Shown piece by piece: positions 1 to 7,542 of a stretch of DNA of 19,082 bases (its first letter is position 1; each line of letters opens with the position of its first letter). The position numbers were made by a program, and so were the translations under genes. This stretch comes from Pseudomonadota bacterium (GTDB lineage Bacteria; Pseudomonadota; Alphaproteobacteria; Sphingomonadales; Sphingomonadaceae). The stretch lies in NCBI GenBank assembly GCA_023424095.1, contig JAFAEG010000047.1:1-19082 (forward strand), given 5' to 3'. The notes below the pieces were generated by a model that was given only the letters and a program-made list of their open reading frames with translations, ran no database searches and had not been told where the DNA came from.

Positions 1-402
1 ACCAACACCACTGCCACCACCAACACCGCTGCCCCGGCTGCGCCGGCCGCCGGTCCGGCCGCGACGCCCGCTCCCGCCGCGCCTGCGGCTGGCGGCACCG
101 CCGACGCCGGCACCATGCAGCAGCTGAACCTCGCCGCGCAGGCGATCCAGTCGCAGGTGCCGATCGTTCAGGGCCCGACCACGATCACCGCCGCCCGAGT
201 CGAAGGCAGCACGCTCGTCACGGCGATGACCCTCGCGGCGCCGCTCTCTTCGGAAATGACCAGCCAGATGGGCACGCAGCTCTCCGGCCAGGTCTGCCAG
301 AACCCGGCCCTCGGCCAGCTGTCGCGCGCCGGTGCGAGCTTCGCCTACGAGATCACCGACTCGAACGGCCAGGTTCACCGCGTCGACGTTGCGCCCTGCT
401 AA
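1..402 (+). CDS. 3' end of an exported-looking hypothetical protein (5' truncated by the window)
   Basis: The reading frame is open from the first base, so the gene starts upstream of the window and an internal ATG at 115 is probably not its start. The visible part begins with about 37 residues of Thr/Asn then Pro/Ala/Gly low-complexity linker, followed by a compact domain of about 95 residues. That domain contains a Cys in QVCQNP, a segment RAGASFAYEITDSNG and a C-terminal Cys as the last residue. A Cys, then a Gly-Ala/Tyr/Asp-x-x-Gly segment, then a terminal Cys recalls small periplasmic or lipoprotein domains with one disulphide. That resemblance is inference, as are secretion and function, because the N-terminus is not in view. 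I do not recognise a named family. Confidence 0.6.
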   Translation, partial: TNTTATTNTAAPAAPAAGPAATPAPAAPAAGGTADAGTMQQLNLAAQAIQSQVPIVQGPTTITAARVEGSTLVTAMTLAAPLSSEMTSQMGTQLSGQVCQNPALGQLSRAGASFAYEITDSNGQVHRVDVAPC

Positions 403-416
403 GAATGACTTCCGCG

Positions 417-455
417 CCGGCCGGCCTCGCGTCCATCGCGGGGCCGACCGGCCGG
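417..455 (+). terminator. GC-rich imperfect hairpin after the truncated gene
   Basis: CCGGCCGGCC pairs imperfectly with GGCCGACCGGCCGG across a short loop, between the stop at 402 and glnB. There is no T-tract, so it may be an intrinsic terminator of the GC-rich type or merely base composition. Confidence 0.35.
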
Positions 456-471
456 ACTGTTCCCTGTTGCG

Positions 472-810
472 ATGAAAAAGATCGAAGCGGTCATCAAGCC
501 GTTCAAACTTGATGAAGTGAAAGAGGCCCTGCACGACGCCGGGGTCAGCGGCATCACCGTGATCGAAGCCAAGGGCTTCGGCCGCCAGAAGGGCCATACC
601 GAGCTCTATCGCGGCGCCGAATATGTCGTCGATTTCCTGCCCAAGGTGAAATTGGAGGTCGTGGTCGAGGACGACCAGGCCAGCCGCGTCGTCGAAGCGA
701 TCGCCACCGCCGCCCGCACCGGCCGCATCGGCGACGGCAAGATCTTCGTCTCGACGATCGAAGAAGCGATCCGCATCCGCACCGGCGAACGCGGCTCGGA
801 CGCGATTTAA
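472..810 (+). CDS. glnB: Nitrogen regulatory protein P-II
   Basis: This 112-residue protein has the full length of the PII family. It is a cytoplasmic trimeric sensor of ATP/ADP and 2-oxoglutarate that controls nitrogen metabolism through GlnD, GlnE and NtrB. It starts MKKIEAVIKPFKLDEVKEAL, the canonical first PII segment. The T-loop reads ELYRGAEYVVDFLPK with Tyr51, the uridylylation site known in the family. The B-loop TGRIGDGKIF and C-terminal IRTGERG segment are intact. glnA lies about 470 bp downstream on the same strand, the usual glnB-glnA pairing, which favours GlnB over GlnK because no amtB is adjacent. No convincing Shine-Dalgarno is visible before the ATG. Product assignment is near certain; the choice of glnB over glnK is inferred from context. 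Confidence 0.97.
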   Translation: MKKIEAVIKPFKLDEVKEALHDAGVSGITVIEAKGFGRQKGHTELYRGAEYVVDFLPKVKLEVVVEDDQASRVVEAIATAARTGRIGDGKIFVSTIEEAIRIRTGERGSDAI

Positions 811-836
811 CGCGCCTCGTTCAAATCCGTCCTGCC

Positions 837-907
837 TGAGCTTGTCGAAGGCCTGCCCTTCTTCCAAGAGCGTCGAGACAGAAAAAGGCAGGGCTTCGAC
901 GAGCTCA
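837..907. repeat. Intergenic inverted repeat (TGAGCTTGTCGAAG type)
   Basis: TGAGCTTGTCGAAG at 837-850 faces CTTCGACGAGCTCA at 894-907, a 14-bp stem with one G-T-type mismatch. It continues inward as GCCTGCCCTT against AAGGCAGGG with a one-base offset, around a loop of about 24 bases. The outer arms resemble the short CTTCGACAAGCTCAG repeats scattered between genes in many sphingomonad genomes (recollection, not searched). It separates glnB from the HTH gene and could attenuate readthrough. Confidence 0.75.
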
Positions 908-924
908 GCCAAGACGGTGCTGGG

Positions 925-1152
925 ATGGTTGGGCAGAACAATCCGGACGAAAGCCTGAAGGCCTCCATGTCCCCGGACGAACTGCGCACCGCCATGCGCG
1001 CATTGGGCTATCGCACCCAGAACGACCTCGCCAATGCCATCGGCGTGAGCCGCTCGGCGGTCAGCCTGTGGCTGGAGGGCAAGGTCGGCGTCCCCCGCCC
1101 CGTCGCCATGCTGCTGCGCATGCTCGTCGCCGCCCGCCGCCGCAATTACTAA
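925..1152 (+). CDS. Small helix-turn-helix DNA-binding protein (XRE/YdaS-like)
   Basis: At most 75 residues. The core, PDELRTAMRALGYRTQNDLA followed by NAIGVSRSAVSLWLEGK, is a Cro/C1-type helix-turn-helix: helix 2 is TQNDLANAIG and the recognition helix is SRSAVSLWLEG. No effector domain follows, so it is a DNA-binding domain only. The ATG at 925 lies just after the inverted repeat and has no clear ribosome site. An in-frame ATG at 967 (MSPDELR) would give 61 residues and start right at the conserved domain, so it may be the true start. Its place between glnB and glnA is unusual. Whether it regulates glnA is unknown; its target cannot be read from sequence. Confidence 0.75.
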   Translation: MVGQNNPDESLKASMSPDELRTAMRALGYRTQNDLANAIGVSRSAVSLWLEGKVGVPRPVAMLLRMLVAARRRNY

Positions 1153-1167
1153 GCCCGCGCGTGACGC

Positions 1168-1180
1168 GTGAAATATTCAC
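1168..1180. promoter_or_regulatory. Dyad GTGAA-ATA-TTCAC upstream of glnA
   Basis: A perfect 5-bp inverted repeat with a 3-bp AT spacer lies in the 127-bp gap between the HTH gene and glnA, about 100 bp before the glnA start. The gap is otherwise very GC-rich, so the AT-containing dyad stands out. It does not match the NtrC consensus. It is a candidate regulator site or promoter part only. Confidence 0.3.
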
Positions 1181-1279
1181 ACCCCCGAGTCCGGCACTGG
1201 ACGGCCTCGCCCGCCGCCGTCCACAAGCGCCCCGTCATCACGCGGCCGCGCCGGCGGCCCACCGGAACGAGGAACGATC

Positions 1280-2692
1280 ATGGCGACCGACGCGGGCAAG
1301 ATCCTGAAGCTCATCGAGGAAAAGGAAATCGAATGGGTCGACCTTCGCTTTACCGACCCGAAGGGCAAGTGGCAGCATCTCTCGATGGTCGCCTCCGCGC
1401 TCGATGAGGACCAGCTCAGCGACGGCCTGATGTTCGACGGCTCCTCGATCGAGGGCTGGAAGGCAATCAACGAGAGCGACATGATCCTGAAGCCGGACCT
1501 TTCGTCCAGCTACATCGATCCGTTCAGCGCCACGCCGATGCTGATCCTGTTCTGCGACGTGGTCGAGCCTTCGACCGGCGAACTCTACGCCCGCGACCCG
1601 CGCTCCACCGCCAAGCGCGCCGAGGCGTATCTGAAGCATACCGGCATCGGCGACACGATCTTCGTCGGCCCGGAAGCCGAATTCTTCATGTTCGACGACG
1701 TCCGCTTCGAAAACACCTATTCCTCCTCCTACTTCAAGATCGACGACATCGAACTGCCGACCAATTCGGGCCACGAATATGAGGGCGGCAACCTCGCCCA
1801 CCGGCCGCGCGCCAAGGGCGGCTATTTCCCCGTCGCCCCGGTCGATAGCGCCCAGGACATCCGTGCCGAGATGGTCTCGACCATGCTCGAAATGGGCCTG
1901 CCGATGGACAAGCATCATCACGAGGTCGCCGCCGCCCAGCACGAACTGGGCATGACCTATGGCAGCCTGGTCGAGACCGCCGACCGGATGCAGATCCACA
2001 AATATGTCGTCCACATGGTCGCCCAGGCCTATGGCAAGACCGCGACCTTCATGCCCAAGCCGATCATGGCCGATAATGGCTCCGGCATGCACGTCCACAT
2101 GTCGATCTGGAAGGCCGGCAACCCGCTCTTCGCCGGCAATGGCTATGCGGGCCTTTCCGAAACCTGCCTGTTCTTCATCGGCGGCGTGATCAAGCATGCC
2201 AAGGCGCTGAACGCCTTCACCAACCCGACCACGAACAGCTACAAGCGCCTGGTCCCGGGCTTCGAGGCCCCGGTGCTGCTGGCTTATTCGAGCCGCAACC
2301 GCTCGGCCTCCTGCCGCATCCCCTACGGCACGGGCGAGAAGGCCAAGCGGGTCGAGTTCCGCTTCCCGGATCCGACCGCCAATCCGTATCTGGCTTATGC
2401 GGCTTTGCTGATGGCCGGCCTCGACGGCATCCAGAACCGCATCCATCCGGGCGATCCGATGGACAAGAATCTCTACGATCTGCCGCCGCAGGAACTGGCC
2501 GACGTGCCGACCGTCGCCGGCTCGCTCCGCGAGGCCCTGCTGGCCCTGCACAAGGATCGCGACTTCCTGACCAGGGGCGACGTGTTCAGCGACGACCAGA
2601 TCGACGCTTACATGGAGCTGAAGTGGGAAGAGCAGCTGCGCTGGGAGACCACGCCCAGCCCGGTCGAATATGACATGTATTACAGCGCGTAA
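1280..2692 (+). CDS. glnA: Type I glutamine synthetase
   Basis: Encodes a 470-residue GSI that makes glutamine from glutamate, ammonia and ATP as a cytoplasmic dodecamer. Family signatures are visible in order: the N-terminal MFDGSSIEGW loop, the metal and glutamate-site region VGPEAEFF, the NGSGMHVHMS segment, the ATP-binding K-P-x4 segment MPKPIMADNGSGMH, and NRSASCRIP. Tyr399 in DKNLYDLP is the position adenylylated by GlnE in the GSI-beta type. The length equals the family norm. GAACGAGGAACG before the ATG provides a ribosome site. With glnB upstream, the expected control is PII-GlnD-GlnE adenylylation plus NtrBC transcription (known for the pathway, not seen here). The gene ends at a strong hairpin (2701-2728). 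Confidence 0.98.
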   Translation: MATDAGKILKLIEEKEIEWVDLRFTDPKGKWQHLSMVASALDEDQLSDGLMFDGSSIEGWKAINESDMILKPDLSSSYIDPFSATPMLILFCDVVEPSTGELYARDPRSTAKRAEAYLKHTGIGDTIFVGPEAEFFMFDDVRFENTYSSSYFKIDDIELPTNSGHEYEGGNLAHRPRAKGGYFPVAPVDSAQDIRAEMVSTMLEMGLPMDKHHHEVAAAQHELGMTYGSLVETADRMQIHKYVVHMVAQAYGKTATFMPKPIMADNGSGMHVHMSIWKAGNPLFAGNGYAGLSETCLFFIGGVIKHAKALNAFTNPTTNSYKRLVPGFEAPVLLAYSSRNRSASCRIPYGTGEKAKRVEFRFPDPTANPYLAYAALLMAGLDGIQNRIHPGDPMDKNLYDLPPQELADVPTVAGSLREALLALHKDRDFLTRGDVFSDDQIDAYMELKWEEQLRWETTPSPVEYDMYYSA

Positions 2693-2700
2693 CGCCTAGA

Positions 2701-2728
2701 CCCGGCCTGCACCTCGGTGCGGGCCGGG
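2701..2728. terminator. Strong hairpin between glnA and the convergent PilZ gene
   Basis: CCCGGCCTGCACC (2701-2713) pairs with GGTGCGGGCCGGG (2716-2728), 13 bp with one mismatch and a minimal TC loop. It lies between two convergent stops (glnA at 2692, PilZ gene at 2734), so it probably works as a bidirectional terminator even without a U-tract. Confidence 0.75.
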
Positions 2729-2733
2729 AGCGG

Positions 2734-3384
2734 TCAGCAATGGCCGCCGCTGGTCATGCTGGCGCAGCGATTGACCTCCGAACAGCCCAGCGGCTCGGTC
2801 AGCAGCACGCCGGCGCTATGTTCGTGCGCCCAGCGCACGACGCCACGCCGCTCGATGCCATTCTCCAGCGTCATCAGCAAATGCAGGCCCGGCTCAAGCC
2901 GCCCGTCATGGGTGAGGCCGACGCCCATTTGCGACAGGTTGGTGGTGCGCACCGGGTGCATGCCGCGCTCGGAATAAGCGACGCCGAGCAATTGCGCGTC
3001 CAGCCGCGGCGCGCGGTGGCGGGCGGAGCGCTGCTCCTCCGCCAGTTCATGCAGCAAGGCTTCGCTGTCGATCGGCGCGTCAAGCGCAACGCCGCAATGG
3101 CCGTCCTTCGCCCACCGCACCCGGCCGGTCAGCTGATGATCCGGCGACAATTCGATCGCGATCACTTCGCCCGCCGCGAACTCCTCGTCGACGGTGAGCA
3201 TCATCCCCTCGTCCGAGATGTTGCACAACTGGTTGAGGCTGGTCATGCCCCCGATGCTCAGCTTGACCACCCGATAGACCGTCCGGTGCCGGCAGGAATC
3301 CCGCCGTTCGACGAAGCCCGCGTCGCCCGCCGGAGCGTCGTCCGGCTGACCGGATAGGGCGAAATCCACTCGGGCTGTGGTCAT
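2734..3384 (-). CDS. Tandem PilZ-domain protein (probable c-di-GMP receptor)
   Basis: A 216-residue soluble protein with two PilZ-like halves. The first half has RxxxR at Arg34/Arg38 (RHRTVYR) and NISDEG at 55-60, matching the D/N-x-S-x-x-G signature, then GRVRWAKDGHCGVAL. The second half has RHRAPR at 122-127 and NLSQMG at 149-154, then GVVRWAHEHSAGVLL. In the second half the first Arg of RxxxR is replaced by His123, so its c-di-GMP binding may be altered. PilZ proteins bind c-di-GMP and tune motility, exopolysaccharide or adhesion; that role is known for the family and inferred here. No membrane or output domain is present. It is convergent with glnA and divergent from the hydrolase across an AT-richer gap. 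The ATG at 3384 is the first start. Confidence 0.9.
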   Translation of the reverse strand: MTTARVDFALSGQPDDAPAGDAGFVERRDSCRHRTVYRVVKLSIGGMTSLNQLCNISDEGMMLTVDEEFAAGEVIAIELSPDHQLTGRVRWAKDGHCGVALDAPIDSEALLHELAEEQRSARHRAPRLDAQLLGVAYSERGMHPVRTTNLSQMGVGLTHDGRLEPGLHLLMTLENGIERRGVVRWAHEHSAGVLLTEPLGCSEVNRCASMTSGGHC

Positions 3385-3613
3385 CAGACATCCTCTGCGT
3401 GGCGCAAGGGCTGGCGCAGGGGAACAATGCAGGGTCGGCGGCTTCGATCCAAAGAATTTGAATAAAAAGATGGTTAATCAGGTATTTACCTTCATTCTCA
3501 AGCAAAGCACACGCGCCAAGACACCGTTGTCATTACGGACGCGACTCAAACATGTATAAGGTCCGCGCTCGACGCCTGTTCCAGTGTTCCAGAACGCACG
3601 CACGGGAGCTGTC
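3385..3613. other. Divergent intergenic region, no gene seen
   Basis: 229 bp between the PilZ gene (minus) and the hydrolase (plus). It contains an AT-rich stretch around 3455-3490, the most AT-rich part of this neighbourhood, presumably holding the divergent promoters. TTGTCA (3527-3532) and TATAAG (3555-3560) occur on the plus strand, but their 22-bp spacing is too long to call a promoter. No reading frame with coding character is visible. Confidence 0.5.
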
Positions 3614-4388
3614 ATGACCAAGACCATCCTGCTGATCCACGGTGCCTGGCTCAACGCCAACAGCTGGGAGCATTGGCAGGCCCGCTACGAGGCCAAGGGC
3701 TACACGGTCGTCGCGCCGAGCTGGCCGGGCGACGAGCGCGATCCGGCCACGTTGCGCGCCAGCCCCCTCCCCGCGCTCGCGAAGCTCAGCCAGCGCCAGA
3801 TCGTCGCCTATTATGAAAAGATCCTCCGCGCCCTGCCCGAGCCGCCGATCCTGATCGGCCATTCCCTGGGCGGCGTGATCGTCCAGCATCTGCTCGATCG
3901 CGGCCTCGGCGTCGCCGGCGTGGCGATCGATCCGGCCCCGACGCCCGGAGTCCCGCTCTATCCGCACGCGATCAAATCGGCGCTGCCGGTGTTCATCGAC
4001 CCGTTGAGCTGGCGGAAGGCGAAGGTGATGAGCCGAAAATTCTCCCGCACCCGCTTCGCCCAGACGGTCGATCCGACTGAGGCCGATGCGCTTTACGATC
4101 GCTACATCGTCCCGACCCCCGGCCGCGTCTATTGGAACGGCGTGATCGGCGCGATGAAGATCAACTGGAAGAATCCCAAGCGCGCGCCTTTGCTGCATCG
4201 GCGGCGGCAAGGATCTGATCGCCGACGAGAAGATGACCCGCGCCATCTTCCGCAAGCAGAGCCGCGCGCCGTCGCTGACCGAATATCGCGAATTCCCCGA
4301 CCGCTCGCACTGGACGATTGTTGATCCGGGCTGGGAGGAGGTCGCCGACCTGGCGCTCGACTGGGCCGAGAGGAACCAGCGGACCTGA
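3614..4388 (+). pseudogene. Alpha/beta hydrolase, disrupted by a frameshift near 4196
   Basis: Starts MTKTILLIHGAWLNANSWEH, a typical small alpha/beta hydrolase N-terminus with the HGAW oxyanion segment. The nucleophile elbow GHSLGG puts the catalytic Ser at residue 84. The frame runs normally to APLL near 4195, then turns into Arg-rich nonsense ending at 4324. In the next frame the family C-terminus continues from ATC at 4197: IGGGKDLIADEKMTRAIF, later PDRSHWTIVDPGW, ending at the TGA at 4386-4388. The catalytic Asp (GKDLIAD) and His (DRSHW) are therefore in the other frame. Removing one base (C4196) restores one continuous frame of about 257 residues with APLLIGGG. It is either a recent pseudogene or a sequencing error; substrate unknown. 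A truncated product would lack two triad residues. Confidence 0.85.
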
Positions 4389-4489
4389 CGGCGAACGCCT
4401 TTCGGGCTGGCCCGGCAGGCTGCTCGACACCGCAGTTGCCCTGCGCAGAAGAGAGGCGCATATTCGCCTGGTCGAGGGGGAACTTGGCG

Positions 4490-7441
4490 ATGCGGTTGTG
4501 GCGGCACGCGCTGATCGTATTACTCGCCGCGAGCGCCATGCCCGCCCTGGCCCAGACCTCACGTCCCGAGCCGCCACTCGAGAGCTACCATCTGCCGGCT
4601 GACCAGCTTCTCGCCGAGCTTGAGCTCGTCGCCGAGGGCGCGTCGTTGAGCAATATCGACCTGGACAAGCTCGATCGCCTGCTTGAGCTTGCCCGCCGCC
4701 TGCAGGAAGAGGGGCAGGCAAGCGATGCCTGCCGGGTGCTGCTGCCGCTCGCGGACCCCGACGGGCTGGTTCAACTCGCCGAGGCGGCCCGCTCGGCCAT
4801 GCCCCAGGCAGGCACGGGCAACGGCTTCAATCCGTTCGGCAGCGCGCTCGATCGGCTCGTGGAGGCCTATCGTTCGACCGGGATCATCCTCGAACTCTGC
4901 AATACCACGCCCGCCCGCTCCCGGCCGGCGGACCTTGCCCGGCTCGCCCCCCTGCTCACCACCTCGCGAGCCACCGTCAGGCAGATGCTGGACGGGCTCA
5001 CCCTCGAAACGGATGGTCAGCGTCGCATCGTCGAAAGGATACAATGGCAGGCGGCCAGTCGCGATCTGATCGAGGAGATCAGGGAAAGCGAGCAGCCGGG
5101 GCGCTCGCCCGACCGGCTCAATCGTCACTTGCGCTGCGGCGACCCCGACCTCGCCGCGCGCCTCGCTGGACTTCGCTACCGATCGATCCGCCAGCCCGGC
5201 GCAGAGCGGTGGGCGGTGACCTTCGCCGGCATGGCCTATCTGCGCGCCCTGATCGTCGCCGGCGACGAAGAGGGCGCCAATCGCGTCCGCGCAGAACTGG
5301 GTGGTCTGCTGCCCAGCGACGCGGCAACGATGCGGCGCCTGGCGGACATCACGGCCTGCGCGGACCGGGCCCAGCGGGAGAACGGCAATCCGGCCGGCTG
5401 CGCAACCCCGGAAGACCCTGTCGAATATTGTCAGTTCGCACCACTGGCCGCCCTCCTGCGGAACGATGCCGCGGGTGACGGATTGCCCGCCGTCTGCGCC
5501 GACGCCCGCCGGGACCTGTATCCCATCCTCTTTGCGCGACGCTTCGAGCAACTGCGCCAAGACCGCTCCCCCGCCGTAATGGTGCGCATGTATCTGACAG
5601 ACCATGCGGCCAAGGCATCGGCGCCCGACGACAGCTACATTCTGCCCGACCCGCTCAGACCCGGCGCCGGCCTGTGGCCACGCATCCGCCTCGCCGCTGC
5701 GGGAGCCGAGCCTGACGCCGCTTCTGACCTTTTCCGCCTGATCCAGGGTTTCGACCGGCGCCCCGTCGTGAGCGACAATCTCGAACCCACTGTGGACGTC
5801 GATCTCGCCTTGGCGACGGGCCGCCACGCGGCCGCCGCCGCGGGCCAGCAGGCGGCGTATGACGACTTCATCACCCAACTAACGTCGCTCCGCAACGTCG
5901 CGACGCGGTCGCTGCTCGCCGCTCCCACGCAGGCCGCGCCCCGCCCAATCGCCGGCCAGCAGCCGCCGCGGCCGACCGGGCCAGAGGCGAGCGTCGGCTC
6001 CAGCGGACCGAGCGGCAATACGGGCGCCGGTGTGGTGCAGGCCTGGCGGGAACGCCCTGGCGCCGTGGCGGCGCTCGAGCGCGCGAACGCCGTGCTGGCG
6101 GCGCGGGTGCCCGACTGGAGCGAGATCATTTCCGTCGCGCCGGTCCCGGTCGAGACTGTGCGCCGCCTGTTGGGGCCAGACGAGGCGCTGATCCTCGTCG
6201 ATTCACGTCACTACGGCACCACGACGATCGCCGTCACGGCGGAGGGCGCACGGGTTAACATCTCGTTCTGGGACCGCAGCCGCATGGCACGGGCGGTCCA
6301 GCGGCTGACCTACGAGCTCGGCGCGCAATCGGTCACACGTGGCTCCACGATCGAGCTGACCTGGGAGTCGCTCACCGAGTTCGGCGGCCTCTATTCGGTT
6401 GGCCTTGCCCACGACATCTACGCCCAGACCGTCGGCCCGCTCGCGCCTGCCCTTGCCGGCAAGCGACACCTGATCGTGGTCGCGAGCGGTCCCATCCAGA
6501 GCCTGCCCTTCTCGACCCTGGTCAGCCGCGCCCCGGTCCGGCCCATGCTCGGAGGGACGGAGCTCCGGGATAGCCATTGGCTCATCGACGACTTCGCCAT
6601 CAGCCAGCTGCCGTCGGTCCGCGCCTTCCAGCTGCTGCGGCGTCGGCCCGGCGGCAGCGCAGACGCGGGCCGGCCGCTTTCCTTCGTGGGCATCGGCATG
6701 ACCGGCGGTACGCCGTTGCAAAATGCGGCTCCCGGCGCAGACGTCTGCCAGCTCACGCGCGGCGAGGGCCGCAACCTTGCCGTGCGGATGCGCGCGGCGA
6801 ACGAAGCGAACTATTCCTCTCCCTTCGCGCTGCGCGATGCCTTGCCCGCTCTTCCCTGCGTGCGCACGGATCTCGACCTGGTCGCGTCCGCCCTCGGTGA
6901 CGCGCAGGCGCACACCGTGCTGGGCGATCAGGCCACCGAAGCGTTCGTCCGCTCCAACGACGTCGCCTCTGCCGACCTCCTCCTGTTCGCGACCCATGGC
7001 CTCACCGCGCGACCGGCCAGCGGCCTGCAGGAATCGGCGCTCGTCCTCCATCCCCTGTCGAACGAACCGGCGTCGGACGGCCTGTTGATCAGTTCGGAGA
7101 TAGCCAGGCTGTCGCTGACGGCCGATTGGGTGATCCTGTCCGCCTGCAATTCGGGCACCGGGACGGATGCCAATTCGCCGCCGCTGGAAGGCCTCGCGCA
7201 GGCATTCTTCCTCGCCGGAGCGCGGAGCCTGCTGGTCTCCTTCTGGCCGGTCGTCGATGAAGTGGCGCCACGGATTACCGCGTCGGCAATATCGTCGGTG
7301 CATCGAAACACCGGCGTCACGCGGGCGGCGGGGCTGCGGGAGGCGATGATCGCCGCACGCCGCCGGGACGATCCGACCGCGGTCGAACGCAATTATGCGC
7401 ATCCGAGCCGATGGGCTTCGTTCACTTTGATAGGCGACTGA
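4490..7441 (+). CDS. Secreted CHAT-domain protease (caspase-like)
   Basis: 983 residues from the ATG at 4490, preceded by GAGGGGG; an in-frame ATG at 4436 is less likely because 4490 gives a clean signal peptide (MRLWRHALIVLLAASAMPALA, cleavage expected after Ala21). Residues 30-480 are mostly helical without recognisable TPR repeats and contain several Cys. A Pro/Gly/Ser-rich linker follows near 480-520, then a C-terminal CHAT domain (about 640-970). The domain shows HLIVVASGPIQSLPFSTLV, the catalytic His836 in LLLFATHGL, Cys886 in ILSACNSGTG, and AFFLAGARSLLVSFWPV, all standard CHAT blocks. CHAT proteins are clan CD cysteine peptidases; most work inside the cell, so export to the periplasm is notable. 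Substrate is unknown. It follows the broken hydrolase and precedes the SleB-like gene. Confidence 0.92.
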   Translation: MRLWRHALIVLLAASAMPALAQTSRPEPPLESYHLPADQLLAELELVAEGASLSNIDLDKLDRLLELARRLQEEGQASDACRVLLPLADPDGLVQLAEAARSAMPQAGTGNGFNPFGSALDRLVEAYRSTGIILELCNTTPARSRPADLARLAPLLTTSRATVRQMLDGLTLETDGQRRIVERIQWQAASRDLIEEIRESEQPGRSPDRLNRHLRCGDPDLAARLAGLRYRSIRQPGAERWAVTFAGMAYLRALIVAGDEEGANRVRAELGGLLPSDAATMRRLADITACADRAQRENGNPAGCATPEDPVEYCQFAPLAALLRNDAAGDGLPAVCADARRDLYPILFARRFEQLRQDRSPAVMVRMYLTDHAAKASAPDDSYILPDPLRPGAGLWPRIRLAAAGAEPDAASDLFRLIQGFDRRPVVSDNLEPTVDVDLALATGRHAAAAAGQQAAYDDFITQLTSLRNVATRSLLAAPTQAAPRPIAGQQPPRPTGPEASVGSSGPSGNTGAGVVQAWRERPGAVAALERANAVLAARVPDWSEIISVAPVPVETVRRLLGPDEALILVDSRHYGTTTIAVTAEGARVNISFWDRSRMARAVQRLTYELGAQSVTRGSTIELTWESLTEFGGLYSVGLAHDIYAQTVGPLAPALAGKRHLIVVASGPIQSLPFSTLVSRAPVRPMLGGTELRDSHWLIDDFAISQLPSVRAFQLLRRRPGGSADAGRPLSFVGIGMTGGTPLQNAAPGADVCQLTRGEGRNLAVRMRAANEANYSSPFALRDALPALPCVRTDLDLVASALGDAQAHTVLGDQATEAFVRSNDVASADLLLFATHGLTARPASGLQESALVLHPLSNEPASDGLLISSEIARLSLTADWVILSACNSGTGTDANSPPLEGLAQAFFLAGARSLLVSFWPVVDEVAPRITASAISSVHRNTGVTRAAGLREAMIAARRRDDPTAVERNYAHPSRWASFTLIGD

Positions 7442-7542
7442 CCCGGCCGCGCCGGCGACCAAGCGGGCGATCCCTGCGACAAAGGTGCCCGTTAACCGCC
7501 CGAATTAACCGAATGCCAAGCCGCGTCATCTAGTCCGGCAGC

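Noticed and set aside
1238..2551. 437-residue minus-strand frame antisense to glnA
   Set aside because: It is a high-GC shadow of glnA with Gly/Arg/Asp/His-rich composition and no domain; glnA explains the region fully.
3527..3560. Sigma-70 promoter TTGTCA/TATAAG before the hydrolase
   Set aside because: The spacer is 22 bp, too long for a normal promoter.
7492..7508. Possible CtrA box upstream of the SleB-like gene (TTAA...TTAA)
   Set aside because: The two TTAA copies are separated by 9 bases, while the CtrA consensus needs 7. The paired TTAACCG is still noted as a repeat but not called a CtrA site.
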